64,000 bases of DNA, from NCBI RefSeq assembly GCF_024582695.1, contig NZ_CP102081.1, positions 806,001 through 870,000 of the forward strand, written 5' to 3'. This DNA comes from Mycoplasma sp. 1578d. Its GTDB lineage: Bacteria; Bacillota_I; Bacilli_A; Mycoplasmatales; Metamycoplasmataceae. The notes beneath the pieces are model-generated. The model was not told the origin of the DNA. It did no database searches and saw only the letters and a list, made by a program, of their open reading frames with translations. Shown here one piece after another: positions 43,575 through 56,656 of the stretch (the first letter of the stretch is position 1; each line of letters starts with the position of its first letter). Both the position numbers and the translations under genes were made by a program.

Positions 43575-45206
43575 TTATTCAACTCCTATTAAAAAGTGAT
43601 AATTTGGTTGATTTCCTTCATATATTTCCACTTCAATATCTCATTTTGAATTAATATAATTAGAAATTTCTTGGGCATCTTCATAACAAGATTCGTCCCC
43701 ATAAAAAATAGTAACAATTTCTCTATTTTTGTTCATTAATTTGGAAATAATATGTTTAGCAGCGTCAATTGCATTTTTGCTAGTTTCAATGATTTTCCCA
43801 TTTGCTATCGCTAAATAATCACCTGCTTTAATTCGTACGCTATTAATTTTGGTGCTTCTTACAGCAATGGTCACTTCACCTGAACCAACTCCTTTAATTG
43901 CGCTTTTGATATTAGCAAGATTTTCTTTAACTTTGTTTTCAGGATTATAATGGAATAATGCAGTAAGCCCTTCAATTTGTGTTTTAGTCGGAATTACGTG
44001 GACATTACAATTTTTAGTCGCCACAGCAGCTTGCTGGGCAACTAATGTAATATTTTTATTATTCGGTAAAATAAACACATTTTCTGCATTCACAGCTTGA
44101 ATTGCTTCAATTAAATCTTGGGCTGAAGGATTTGATGTTTGACCACCTTCAACAATGTAATCACAACCATTTTCTTGCATGATTTTAATAATTCCAGTTC
44201 CTAAATTGCATGAAATAATTGCATTAGTCACTCGTTGACTTTTAGCTTGTGCCTTAGCAAATTCTTCAGATTGGGCTCGTGAATTATTAGCTTGTAAGGT
44301 CATGTTTTCTGATTTAATTTTAATAAATTCACCGTGTTTTTGGGCTATATTCAGCATATTCCCTGGTTTAAGAACGTGCCCATGAACTTTGAGTAAATTA
44401 TCATCCTGTACAATTACCAATGAATTGGCAATTTTTTCAATTTTTTTAGTAAATTTATCTTTATCAAATTTGTCTGGTTCATTAATTTCAATTAAAAATT
44501 CAGTGCAATATCCAAATTCGCCATCATAGGTTTCACTATCAGAAATAAAATTAGCAATATCCTCACTTTTATCGCTTTTTTCAACTGGTCTACCTAAAAA
44601 ATATTCGCTAATTCCTCATAGGATTTTATATAAACCTTCTCCACCAGAATCAGTGACTCCAACTTCTTTTAAAATTTTTAAAGAATTAGGTGTATTATCA
44701 CAACTTTCGCGAGCATAAGTAACTGCATCAGCAAAGAAATTTTCTATTTCTTCTTCGCTTTTAGTATATTTTTGGCTTAATTTTTCAGCGGTTTCTCTAA
44801 TAACACTTAAAATAGTTCCTTCAACAGGTTTAAAAACTGCTTTATAAGCTCTTGTTGCCGCTGAACTGAACGCAATCGTTAAATCATGGCAATTAAGTGT
44901 TTTTTTGTCTTTGATTCCTTGATAAAAACCTTTAAAAATCTGACTTAAGATAACTCCTGAATTTCCTCTTGCTTCATAAAGCATATCATTAGCCACTTGA
45001 GCAGCAACTTGGGCTACGTTCTGTTCTGACACTTTCATTAAATTCATTCTCGCACCATTCATAGTAGCGGCCATATTGGTTCCTGTATCTCCATCAGGAA
45101 CTGGAAACACATTTAATGCATCAATTTGATTTTTAGCATTTAAAAGAGCATTGGTTCCGGATAATAATGCATCTGCGAGCTGTTTACCGCTAATATTTTT
45201 AGACAT
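43575..45206 (-). CDS. fakA: fatty acid kinase catalytic subunit (FakA/YloV, DAK1-like)
   Basis: 543 residues. The N-terminal DhaL-like nucleotide-binding domain (about 1-200) has NVFPVPDGDTGTNM with the metal-binding Asp triad and GVTDSGGEG; the middle and C-terminal part are typical of YloV. It phosphorylates fatty acids bound to a DegV/FakB protein. ATG 45206 is taken as start, 6 bases before the upstream stop, with GGAG very close; a GTG at 45215 is an alternative. Genes run YloU-like, fakA, plsX, rnc, smc. Confidence 0.9.
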
Positions 45207-45510
45207 TCTCCACACCTCTGATAAAAATAGTTATATTATTTACTTTTTGATTATGTTTTTTTAATTCATGTTGCATTTGACTTTGTAGTTCTTCAAGAAC
45301 ACATTTAGCTGGAACACCATTTAAAATGCTCACAGCAGCAATAAAATCTCAACCTTGCGGAGTGTGAAAAACCTCAATCAAATCAACATAGTTGACATTA
45401 TTTGTGTTTTGCGTTTTATTAAGATTGTCTTGATTAGCTTGAATATTAACAATCCCAGGAACAGAAGAGAGTGTTTGTACAAAAAGTTGTTTCATTTGCA
45501 ATAGTTCCAT
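45199..45510 (-). CDS. Asp23/YloU-like protein
   Basis: 103 residues. Order (next to the fakA gene) and the pattern of alternating strands with a short conserved middle (VDLIEVFHTPQGWDFIAAVSI) fit the small Asp23/Gls24 family protein YloU that precedes yloV in Bacillota. Its own role is unclear, envelope stress in some relatives. One TGA is Trp. It ends 8 bases inside the fakA start. Assignment rests mainly on gene order. Confidence 0.6.
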
Positions 45511-45606
45511 ATCCTGACCCCAAATTAAGTATTTATAATTATTTATATTTTACATTTTTTTCACAATTTAAGTGGCTATAAATGTTTAAGATAAGTATAA
45601 ATTTAA

Positions 45607-45612
45607 TATAAT
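45607..45612 (+). promoter_or_regulatory. -10 box of lysS
   Basis: TATAAT about 29 bases before the ATG of lysS; a Shine-Dalgarno AAGGAG lies between. No clear -35. Confidence 0.5.
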
Positions 45613-45640
45613 TAAAAAATACTGACTAAGGAGATAGAAA

Positions 45641-47946
<2,306 letters not shown>

Positions 47947-47954
<8 letters not shown>

Positions 47955-47984
47955 AAACAAACTTGAAAGGTTTGTTTTTATTTA
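47947..47984 (+). terminator. terminator after the HAD gene
   Basis: AAAAACAAAC pairs with GTTTGTTTTT, then ATTTAT; it overlaps the stop codon. Confidence 0.65.
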
Positions 47985-48604
47985 TATTTGTCGGGGTAAG
48001 ATTATTTATTAATCAACCGGTACTAATATACAAGGGAATTAATGATATATTAATCAAAAATTCTAAAGCTACTTTAGATAGTCCTGTGGTGTTTCTGTAT
48101 GCACCAAATGCTGTAATAATTGGCTTTATATCTTCATTTTTTGCTGGTATAATTGGTATGTTCATAACAATTGGACTTGGTAAAGCATCGCTAATTCCTG
48201 CTATATTTCTTCCTAGGTTGGTCTACACTTTTTCTTAAGTGCTACTTCTGGGGATTAGAAATGTTAAAGGTGGAATTATTGTTGTCATTGTTGGACCGTT
48301 TTTTGGTATTTTAATTATTACCTTTATCCTCGTTTTCTTTGTTTTAGGAAACTGAATTCCAACTAATACTAACCAATTAGGTATGTTAATTTAACAAAAT
48401 AACGAGTTAAATACTTCGGTAAATTAGCCCAATTAAGAAGATACTGATTATTTAATTAATTATGTGTCTAGATTGCTAGGATTAATCCCTAAAGCCGGTA
48501 AATTTGTTGCTTTTAGTGTTATTATCCTTACTTATCTAGGATTAGCTACCGATGGACTAATTAAGAAATTTATTCTAAAGAAAACAAATAAGGGTGCTCA
48601 ATAA
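47963..48604 (+). pseudogene. decayed PTS ascorbate-type transporter IIC (UlaA/SgaT)
   Basis: The first frame (47963-48238) reads KATLDSPVVFLYAPNAVIIGF and GIIGMFITIGLGKASLIP, closely like the membrane core of UlaA (PTS EIIC for ascorbate). It stops at 48236. The likeness then continues in another frame (GIRNVKGGIIVVIVGPFFG to 48390) and, after a TAA, in a third stretch (LLGLIPKAGKFVAF to 48604). The N-terminal half of UlaA is absent. The strong likeness despite multiple disruptions says it is a recent but dead copy. No usable gene. Its tail ends at the ATG of transketolase. Confidence 0.75.
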
Positions 48605-48605
48605 A

Positions 48606-50543
48606 ATGTACAAAAAACAATTTACTCACAAAGATTTTATAGCTAATATGCGAGCTGTCGCAATTGATGGAATTAATAATGCTCACCAAGGACATATTGG
48701 AATGGCTCTTGGTGCATCAGAAATTTTTTACTCAATGGTTGGAGAAATTTTAAAATTCTCGCCTTCACATCCAAGATGATTCAATCGTGATCGCTTTGTT
48801 CTTTCAGCTGGACACGGTTCAATGGGACTTTATTCACTTTACCATTTAATGGGATTATTAACTTTGGATGATATCAAAGCTCATAAAGTGCTTCATTCAA
48901 AAACTCCTTCACATCCAGAAATTGAAAAATTAGATTACATCGATGCATCAACTGGGCCACTTGGTCAAGGAGTTGCTATGGGTGTTGGAATGGCTTATAG
49001 CAACAAATATTTAAGCCAACAATTTAACCAAAAAGACCTTAAAATTATCAATCACGATGTCTTTGTTTTATGTGGTGATGGAGACTTACAAGAAGGGGTG
49101 GCTTTAGAATCACTTGCCTTTGCTGGAACTAATAAATTAGATTCGCTAATTTTAGTACATGATTACAATAATATGCAAATTGATACCTCAGGAACTGAAG
49201 TTAATAATCTTGATTTTGAAAAATTCTTCCAATCATTAAAATTTAAAACCATTATTTTAAAAAATAACCGTCCTGAGACTATTATTAAGGCAATTAAGCA
49301 AGCTCAAAAAAACTCTCGTCCTACTTATATTCAAATTCCTACTATTATTGCCTTTGGAACTAAAGTTGCCAATTCTCCAAAAGGACACAATGGAATTTTA
49401 AGTCCACAAGCTACTATTGAATACAAACAGGGGTTAGGCCTTACTCATACCAATGAATTTGAATATGATCCTCAAGCGTATGAATATGGAACTAAATTAC
49501 TAAAACCTAGAGATAATTTATACTCTCGTTGAGAGAAAAAATTAGCTAAATATAAAAAATTATATCCACAATTACACGAACAATTGCTTTCAGTCATTAA
49601 TAAAGAAAAAGCATTTGATTTTAGTGATTTTAAATTCGTTAAAACTAATGTTGCTTTAAGAGATTATGTTGATGAAATTATGAAATTCATGGACAAACAC
49701 CACACTAACTTTTTGGGTGGTTCAGCTGATTTACGCGGAGCAACTAAAGTCGGATTTGATTCAAATCGCAACATTAAATATGGAATTAGAGAATTTGCTA
49801 TGGCAGCCATGAATAATGGAATTGCCCTCCATTCAGGTTTAACTACTTTTGGAGCAACATTCTTAGTTTTTGCTGATTATGCTAAAGCAGCTCTTAGACT
49901 TGGTTCTATTATGGAATTACCAAATATTACCGTCTTTAGCCATGATTCATACCAAGTTGGGGGAGATGGTCCAACTCACCAAGGAGTTGAACAAGTAACA
50001 GCTTTACGTAGTATTCCAAATTACCTTGTCTTTAGACCAGCTGATGAAAATGAGGTTCTTAACTCATTTAAATACGCTCTTGCTCTGAAACAGTCTCCAT
50101 CAGCAATTGTAGTAACTAGACAACCATTAAAATCGTTTAATTTACAAAAAGATACCTTTACTCCAGCATACTTTATTAAACAAAATGATCAAGCTCAAAT
50201 CAACCTGCTTGCAAGTGGTTCAGAACTTGAATTAGTGTACAAGGTATCTGAGCAATTAGAACAAGAAGGAATTAAAGCAAATGTAGTCTCGGTTCCTTGT
50301 TTACAATTAATGCTTAAAGATCAAGAATTAATGCATTCATTACAATTAAACAAATTACCAAACTTTGCTGTTGAAGCAACTAATGATCCATTGTGATTTA
50401 AACTAGCTCAATTGAGCAAGTTTGATGCTCATTTAGCTGAATATTTTGGACACTCAGCTCCTGGTGATGTGGTTTATGAATTAAATGGATTTACAGTCGA
50501 AAACATATTAGCTAAAGTAAAAGTTTTTTATCTAAATAATTAA
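48606..50543 (+). CDS. tkt: transketolase
   Basis: 645 residues. Thiamine-diphosphate enzyme of the pentose phosphate pathway that moves two-carbon units between sugar phosphates. DRFVLSAGHGSMGLY, the TPP motif CGDGDLQEG and the Pyr-domain segments GIREFAMAAMNNGIALHSG and SHDSYQVGGDGPTHQGVEQ are all present. Three or more TGA codons are Trp. ATG 48606 follows the UlaA remnant, with AAGGG upstream. Length is close to normal (~660). Confidence 0.94.
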
Positions 50544-50546
50544 TAA

Positions 50547-50613
50547 TTTATCAATAGTTATTGATAAGTAGAATTAAAAACTTAGTCCCGTATCAAGCAG
50601 GACTAAGTTTTTT
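50547..50613. terminator. palindrome and terminator after transketolase
   Basis: A 9-bp palindrome TTATCAATA/TATTGATAA lies just after the stop, then AAAAACTTAGTCC pairs with GGACTAAGTTTTTT at 50576-50613. The second is a terminator for tkt and for the minus-strand gene at 50621. Confidence 0.75.
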
Positions 50614-50620
50614 AACTGTT

Positions 50621-51046
50621 TTAAAATTGATTGTTTTCTGTTGGTTCATTTTTGATAAATAAAGAACTAATAGTTAAACTAATAATAATTAAGTTAGAAA
50701 TAATAAATAACAAATATCCCATGGTTTGTTTTTCAACGCTAATTAATCCAATGGCTAAGCTAGTGATAAAAATGTTTAAAAAGGCAAAGATTAGTACAAA
50801 AAACCAAAATTTGGCGTTTTTAGAATCTTTTGCTCGTTTATAACTAATAGTTGAGCCAAACGCACTTAAACATATCATTCAACTAAATGGTACAACTAGT
50901 AAAAACATATACGAAATAGTTTGATTGGTTAACAAACTAATCAAAAAACCAATTAACCCTAATGATAAAAACAAAAAGGTAAAAATTTGTGGTTTGTTGA
51001 TATTAAGCTTGTTATGATTGTGTAAAACATTCTCTGAATTGTTCAT
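50621..51046 (-). CDS. small membrane protein, unknown
   Basis: 141 residues with four predicted helices (near 20-40, 45-65, 80-100 and 107-127) after a hydrophilic start (MNNSENVLHNHNKLNINK). No domain recognised. AGGAAT lies 9 bases before ATG 51046. It stands alone between tkt and the 106-residue gene. Confidence 0.6.
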
Positions 51047-51124
51047 GATTTTTATTCCTGTTAAATTTAAATAATATTATAAACTTTTAAAGTTGTTTAT
51101 GTAAATAATTGTACAATTTAATAT

Positions 51125-51445
51125 ATGAACAAATTCCAAACACAATCAGCGGCTGAATTAAATCTATCGTTTGATTTTGAAATTACCGATTTTCAAAATC
51201 GTAAATTCGAAATCACCATTCACAAAATGCTTAGAGATTTGCCTTTTAATGATAGTTTTTTTGAATGATTTATGGAGGATTTAATTTACTTTTTTGCCAA
51301 AAACAAATACCAACTACGTTGAGATATTGAAACTGTTTACTTTACTGGGATCAAAAATTTAAACCTATCCCCTCAAGATGAACAAAAATTTATTCTATTA
51401 TTAACTAATTCAGTAAGCAATTTTGATATTGTTGTCAGAAACTAA
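51125..51445 (+). CDS. conserved-looking small protein, unknown
   Basis: 106 residues, soluble, acidic/aromatic, two TGA Trp codons, no domain recognised. A TACAAT/TTAATATATG arrangement suggests leaderless transcription. The coding potential is supported by in-frame TGA-Trp positions in typical aromatic contexts. It is directly upstream of the 5S rRNA gene. Confidence 0.55.
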
Positions 51446-51461
51446 AAAAATAAAAAAATAT

Positions 51462-51488
51462 TTGCTTTTTATTTTTTTGTGTTATACT
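51462..51488 (+). promoter_or_regulatory. promoter of 5S rRNA
   Basis: TTGCTT (51462-51467) and TATACT (51483-51488), spacer about 15 bases; the RNA starts about 7 bases later. Confidence 0.5.
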
Positions 51489-51494
51489 TTTTGT

Positions 51495-51596
51495 ACAGTG
51501 ATTATAGCAGCGGGGATCACCTGAACCCATTCCGAACTCAGTAGTTAAGCCCGTTAGTGCCGAAGATAGCAGAGATGCAAAAATAGGGGTTGCTGT
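51495..51596 (+). rRNA. rrf: 5S ribosomal RNA
   Basis: The conserved block (GGGGATCACCTGAACCCATT, CCGAACTCAG, GTTAAGCCC, GTGCCGAAGATAGC) is a good match to mollicute 5S. ACAG at the start pairs with CTGT at the end, and a TTTTTT follows. It lies apart from any 16S or 23S gene here, as is common in mycoplasmas. Ends are accurate to a few bases. Confidence 0.93.
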
Positions 51597-51752
51597 TTTT
51601 TATTTCCTTTTTAAAAATAATCGAACAACCCCTTTATTCATTAATTAATGATAAAAATGCATTTTTTATATTAAAAAATGGTACAAAATAAACTTTTTCC
51701 CTATTTTAGATAGATTTGTGTATAATTATTACAAATCATACGAAAGGAACTT

Positions 51753-52057
51753 ATGGTTAAAGAATCAACAAAAAACGAAGTTTTAGAAACTGTAAAGAGT
51801 GGTTTCCATTTAATTGTCTTCCATGCTAAATGGTGTGGAATGTGTAAAATGTTTGGTCCAGTACTCGAAGAATTATCAAAAAAGATAATGTTAGTGTATT
51901 AAAAATTGACGTTGATGATGAAAAATTATATGCAAGCGAAGAAAAAGTTCAGTCAATCCCTTATGTACTTGTTTACAAAGATGGAAAAGTTGTACACAAA
52001 TTGTTAGGGTACAGACCTTACGAACAACTTAAAGAAGATCTAGCATCTTATTTATAA
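51753..52057 (+). pseudogene. trxA: thioredoxin, frameshifted
   Basis: The product would be a 101-residue thioredoxin with active site WCGMCK at about residue 28. After EELSKK the frame breaks: the six-A run at 51878-51883 needs a seventh A to continue with DNVSVLKIDVDDEKL, IPYVLVYKDGK and LLGYRPYEQL to the stop 52057. As read it ends after about 49 residues, losing the cis-Pro (SIPYV) and half the fold. ATG 51753 has AAAGGAAC upstream and a TATAAT precedes. Since the essential trxB partner is intact, a sequencing error or slippage at the A-run is plausible. Confidence 0.85.
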
Positions 52058-52068
52058 TTGATAATAAT

Positions 52069-52103
52069 AAAAAACTTCTCGTTAATTAACGAGAAGTTTT
52101 TTT
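52069..52103. terminator. bidirectional terminator after thioredoxin
   Basis: AAAAAACTTCTCGTT pairs with AACGAGAAGTTTTTT over an AATT turn. It serves thioredoxin (plus) and the minus-strand gene at 52102. Confidence 0.8.
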
Positions 52104-52575
52104 ATTCGGTTTGTTGAAATAATAATCTTTGCGATTCTCCAATAGTAATTAATACTCAAATTATAAAAGCTGTTTGTAAAATTGCGAAGATTATTAAAAA
52201 GATTAGTCACACAATTGGGATTAAAATTAAAATAATTAAAAAAGGAAAGATAACCACTGAAATAATACTAATGATAAAAATGATATTGTATTTTCCAATC
52301 TGTTGATTGTCTTGTTTTTCTATATAATAATTTTTGATTTGACTAATAAAAACAATAAAGAACACACCTAATAAAACAAATGTAATCATTAACATGATTA
52401 TCAAAATAAAAGTCAAAATTATTCCAATCCCTATTGATCCATATGCTCCGCCTATTGCAAGAGCTCCAGTAATAAAAATCATTATGATTAAAAGTAAAAA
52501 TAATGAGATTGGAAGAATTAACAATGGAATTGCAAACTTTTTAGCTCTAGAAAGTTTTTGTTGTATATTATTCAT
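52102..52575 (-). CDS. small membrane protein, unknown
   Basis: 157 residues with four predicted helices; segments are very rich in isoleucine. It and the next gene upstream appear to be a pair of similar-sized four-helix proteins. No domain recognised. One TGA (Trp) near the end plus another after it. Start ATG 52575 with AAAGGTATTATG context. Confidence 0.6.
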
Positions 52576-52635
52576 AATACCTTTCTTAACGCATTTTATT
52601 AAATTTATGTAATTCTGAAACTAATATTTCATTTT

Positions 52636-53088
52636 TTATAATTCTGTTTTATCATCAATCATCATTTTTTCTTGATCTTCAGTTTCTTCTAATGGTTTTT
52701 CATCTGGTAATATTTCGTTTATTCTAAGTATCACTGAAAATCAACATATCAACATTAAAAAAATCATCAAAAATGAAAAGAGACTAATAATAAATAAGTG
52801 TTCAAACACTTTTGATGATACTTTGTCTTTTTCATTTATAAAATAAATTGATATTCTACTTAATGATAAAGTTATTAATACATGAAGAATAAATAATATT
52901 GAAAACAAAAGTGCTAATGTAATACTAAAACCAATGGCTCCGTTTTTTGCTAAAGGATTAATTAGTATACTTTGTTTAACACCTCAAATAATAAACGCAA
53001 TTGTAATAAATGTAATAATAAGATAGATAAAAATAGATAATCGAGCACGAGATCTAACTTTTGTTAATTCGAATTTTAAAGTTTCCAT
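52636..53088 (-). CDS. small membrane protein, unknown
   Basis: 150 residues with about three helices (near 17-37, 51-74 and 93-113) and an acidic, highly charged C-terminal tail (DEKPLEETEDQEK). No domain recognised. AAAGGAAT lies upstream of ATG 53088. It and the 52102 gene are probably cotranscribed (60-base gap). Placed beside the Hachiman genes but no link is evident. Confidence 0.6.
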
Positions 53089-53210
53089 TTATTCCTTTCA
53101 TAAATATATATTTATTAAATTATAAGTTAAAAAAGGAAAACACGCAAATTCAAAGAGTTTCTGTGCTTATTTTTAATTGTTACAAACTGGCAAAATAAGA
53201 ACAAAATCTA

Positions 53211-55319
53211 TTAAATAATCATTTTTTCAATAACGAATTTAGAAATTACGCTTATTTTATTTTTAATTTTTTGATAATTTTCCCTTAATAATAATATTAA
53301 TTGATCTATTGATTCAAAATTATCCCCTATTATTTCTTTAATTTTTTGTATATCTAAATCATATATACCCATATCTTTTAACATTTTGCTTAAAGGAGAA
53401 TTTAAAAAATATTTATTTTCTATTACTTTAGTAATATGAGTCTCAATAACATTTATTTTTTCTTCTGAAACATTATCTAATTGCATAAAGAAGATAATTG
53501 GAATTATTTTTTTATAAAAAGTGTGCTCTAAATAACTATTTTTAATTTTTAAAACTTCGTTAATTATAGCGTTGGTATTTGATTTTTTAAAATTAAATTT
53601 TTTTAAAATTTCTTCAACTATATTTCTAACATTTGGCAATGATTTATAAGTTAATAAATGAATAATATTAATTTTTATGTTGTCTCAAAATTTTATTTTT
53701 TCTATCCCTTCAATTATTTTATATATTTCTTTAACAATATCTCGCTTACCTTTAGAAGAAAATTGTTTTATAGCATCATATAAATATAATTTATTTTGTT
53801 TAAATCTATTGTAAATATTTTTAATTGTAGAAAATCTGAATTGCATCGCAAACCTTGTTTTATATTCTTCGTATGAAATATCCATATCTTTAAGTAGTTG
53901 TAAAAAATCTGGATGTTTTTTATAATTTTCAGAATTAATATCCATATCTATGCTTTCTTGATCTGTAAGTTCAAATTGAATAGACTTTAATGCGTCTTTT
54001 TTGTGATATTCACTATCATCTGGTCCTTGAATATAGTGGGCTGTGCCTAAATAATGTTGAGATAATCTTCCTGTTCTTCCAATTAGATTAAAAAAATCAA
54101 ACGCATCAAAATTTTTATCTCTTATTTTTGGTTCTGTAATAATAATATTTTCACATGCGGTATTAACACCTTCTAATAGAGTAGATGTGCATAACATTAT
54201 ATTATATTGACTGTGAATATCATCAAACAAAGATAATTGAAACATTCTAATACCTAACGATATTTGTCCGTGATGAACTAAAATATTATTTTTCAAGGCT
54301 TTTAAAATAGTTCATTCTTCATGAATTTCTTTAGATGCTCATTCAATAAAATTTTCTAGTTTTTTATTTCTATTGATTACTTTATTGTTTGTGTTTAAAT
54401 TATTAATAAATTTATTTAAGAAATTAACTGTAGGAAAATAAACTAATAATTTGGTGTCTTTGAGTTTTTTGATTAATTCAATTATTTTCTTATTTCTTTC
54501 CTTTTTTATTTCATTTTTTTTCTTTTTTTTCTTTATTTTGAGACTATATGTAATAACATCATTTACGACAGGAGAAAAATCACTGGAGAAAAATATTGGT
54601 TTTTTCTCTAATTTATCTGTATTTTGAATTTCCTTTAAAAAAGGAGCTAGTAATAAATATTTCTTTGATATCCTCATTAAATTTTTATATGCTAAATTTA
54701 AAATTAAAACTCTTTCATCATTTGGATCGGTTTTGAGTTTATAAACTTCATCTATAACTAAAAAATCTATCTCAGAAAACAGCGAAATATCTGAGTTATG
54801 AATAACTCTTTCTGGAGTTAATATAAATAAATTACTTTTATTGAAATCAGGTGTCTTCTCTAAATCAACGCTTATATATAATTTATAATTTTTAAAAGCA
54901 TCTTTATATCTTCTGATGATTTTTTGTTTATATTCATCAACTAGAGCTAAGGTCGGAACAATTAAAACAACATTTTTGGGTTGATGTTTTGCAATATATT
55001 CAAACACAACAAATGTTTTCCCAAAACTAGTAGGAGCACTAAAAATAATTCCCTCATTTTCTTCAATAATGCTTAATATTTTCATTTGTTCAGGATGCAA
55101 AGAAATATTTTCGTCTATATGACTATAAGCGAAAGCATTATAAATCGCTGATTTAAATGAGTATTCTTCCGAATACATATTAAGTCCTAAATGGAACAAT
55201 GAATCTGCGTTTTCTATTTTTCATTCTTTTTCTTTTTTATTGTCCTTTGCTTCTTTTAATTCCCTTATATAAATATCTCTGTTTTCTTGAACGCTTATTA
55301 TCTCTTTATTTGTATTCAT
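53211..55319 (-). CDS. hamB: Hachiman helicase HamB
   Basis: 702 residues, one frame once TGA codons at 54339-54337 and 53685-53683 (and others) are read as Trp. Superfamily 2 helicase: motif I SAPTSFGKTF near residue 92-101, motif II DEVY near 187, and motif VI NLIGRTGRLSQH near 405. Together with HamA it forms the Hachiman phage defence system, in which the helicase is thought to sense damaged or foreign DNA and release the nuclease. Its ATG overlaps the hamA end by 14 bases. It is shorter than the ~800-1,000 residues I recall for many HamB, so a small C-terminal part may be missing. Confidence 0.85.
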
Positions 55320-56241
55320 GTGATTTATTTACCGCCACTCTTATTGCATATTCCATAAATTTGTTTTTATCAATTAAAGGAAAAGAAATCAATATATATT
55401 TTGTTTTTAATTCTAATTTGTCTTCTTGGTTGATCTTTTTTAATTGCTCTAAAAAATTTTTAATATTATTTTGCATATTCCCTTGTATACTATCACCATG
55501 AGCAATGAAAACTGGTATGACAATAGAATTAATATTTGCTTCTTTAATAAATTGATTAAGAGTTGTGCAGACATCAATTTTATCTTTATATTTATCTAAA
55601 AATAATTTGTTAAATTTTAATTTATCATTCGATAAAACTATTCGATATTCTTCAATAAGGTTCTCTTCATATTCTTCTAATGTTTTATTGGCATTTTCAA
55701 TCCCTTTTTTTAACTCTTTGTAAACTTTTGATTCACCAAATAAAATTTCATCTTTTTTATCATCATAAAATAACACATCTATTCCATTTACACTCATATT
55801 TCCATCAGTGATCAATTTAAGTTTCGGGATTATGTAATGATACCCAAAATATTTTGATAAAAATAAATGGAAAATATATTCTCCAATTTTTCCTGCTTTA
55901 TCTTTTCCTATTAGTAGTTTATTATCTTTGTTTTTAAAAACTTCGTGTTCACCTTTAATGATTTTTTCTAATTCTTCTTTTAAGTCAAATGGTCCCAACT
56001 TTTCTAACTCTAAATTTAAAAATAGACTAATATTGGTATAAAGTTTTTTGCGTGTTTTGTCATTTATTTCGAATTTAAGACCTGTATTTTCTTCGGTATA
56101 AAGAAGTAAATTTTGCTCATTAAATATATATGAAACCAATCCACTTATAAATTTCTTTTCATCTTGAAAATCTAAGTATAAAAAGCTATATCTATTATCC
56201 AAATTATAAATTTGAAAGTTTTCAAATTTCTCTGTTTTCAT
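55306..56241 (-). CDS. hamA: Hachiman nuclease HamA (DUF1837)
   Basis: 311 residues. The HamA core is visible: GKDKAGKIGEYIFHLFL (112-128, with E121), VNGIDVLFYD with Asp155, then FGESKVYKEL with Glu170 and Lys172. This is a PD-(D/E)XK nuclease pattern (D...ExK), as in active HamA proteins, so it is probably functional DNase. It is next to, and overlaps, hamB, the standard order. Three bases separate it from the upstream HTH gene. Confidence 0.85.
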   Translation of the reverse strand: MKTEKFENFQIYNLDNRYSFLYLDFQDEKKFISGLVSYIFNEQNLLLYTEENTGLKFEINDKTRKKLYTNISLFLNLELEKLGPFDLKEELEKIIKGEHEVFKNKDNKLLIGKDKAGKIGEYIFHLFLSKYFGYHYIIPKLKLITDGNMSVNGIDVLFYDDKKDEILFGESKVYKELKKGIENANKTLEEYEENLIEEYRIVLSNDKLKFNKLFLDKYKDKIDVCTTLNQFIKEANINSIVIPVFIAHGDSIQGNMQNNIKNFLEQLKKINQEDKLELKTKYILISFPLIDKNKFMEYAIRVAVNKSHEYK

Positions 56242-56243
56242 TT

Positions 56244-56465
56244 TTACTCTTTCTTAGATCTATTATCTTTAATGCATTCAATGATATTTGATATATCGCA
56301 ATCTAACTCAGTACAAATTCTTAGTAAAACATCAGTTGTGACATTTTTGTCATTTTTTAATTTATAAAAAGTGCTTTTGCTGATTTTGGCTCTTTCCATT
56401 AATTCCTTGTTTGTTATTTCTTTATCTATCAGCAGTTTTCATAATGGTTTAAAACTAAATTTCAT
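56244..56465 (-). CDS. small Cro/C1-type HTH regulator of the Hachiman operon
   Basis: 73 residues with a helix-turn-helix: TNKELMERAKISKSTFYKLK (residues 18-37), then VTTDVLLRICTELDCDISNII. This resembles the short XRE-type regulators (YozG-like). AAGGAG lies upstream of ATG 56465, and TAA-AA-ATG joins it to hamA, so it is the first gene of the operon and probably a repressor of it. An inverted repeat sits upstream. Confidence 0.8.
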
Positions 56466-56526
56466 TTTCTTGCTCCTTGGTTTTCGAGTTGTTTTGTATT
56501 AAACTAAAATATATCTTCAACACAAT

Positions 56527-56569
56527 CTAAAAACTTTTATATAAGATATAACGTTCTGTTTTTAGAAAC
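56527..56569. promoter_or_regulatory. inverted repeat upstream of the HTH-hamA-hamB operon
   Basis: TCTAAAAAC and GTTTTTAGA, 9 bp each, about 25 bases apart, 60-100 bases before the HTH start. It could be the operator of the small regulator or part of the promoter region. The rest of the upstream region is AT-rich with no clear -35. Confidence 0.35.
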
Positions 56570-56627
56570 TTTTTTATTCTTAATACCAATCTTATACTAA
56601 TATTTAAATTTAAGTAGTTTTTAACCA

Positions 56628-56655
56628 TAAAAAACACCTTTTGAAGGTGTTTTTG
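56628..56655. terminator. terminator after the hsdS region
   Basis: AAAAACACCTT pairs with AAGGTGTTTTT around a 3-base loop. It ends the minus-strand type I operon and separates it from the Hachiman operon. Confidence 0.8.
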
Positions 56656-56656
56656 G

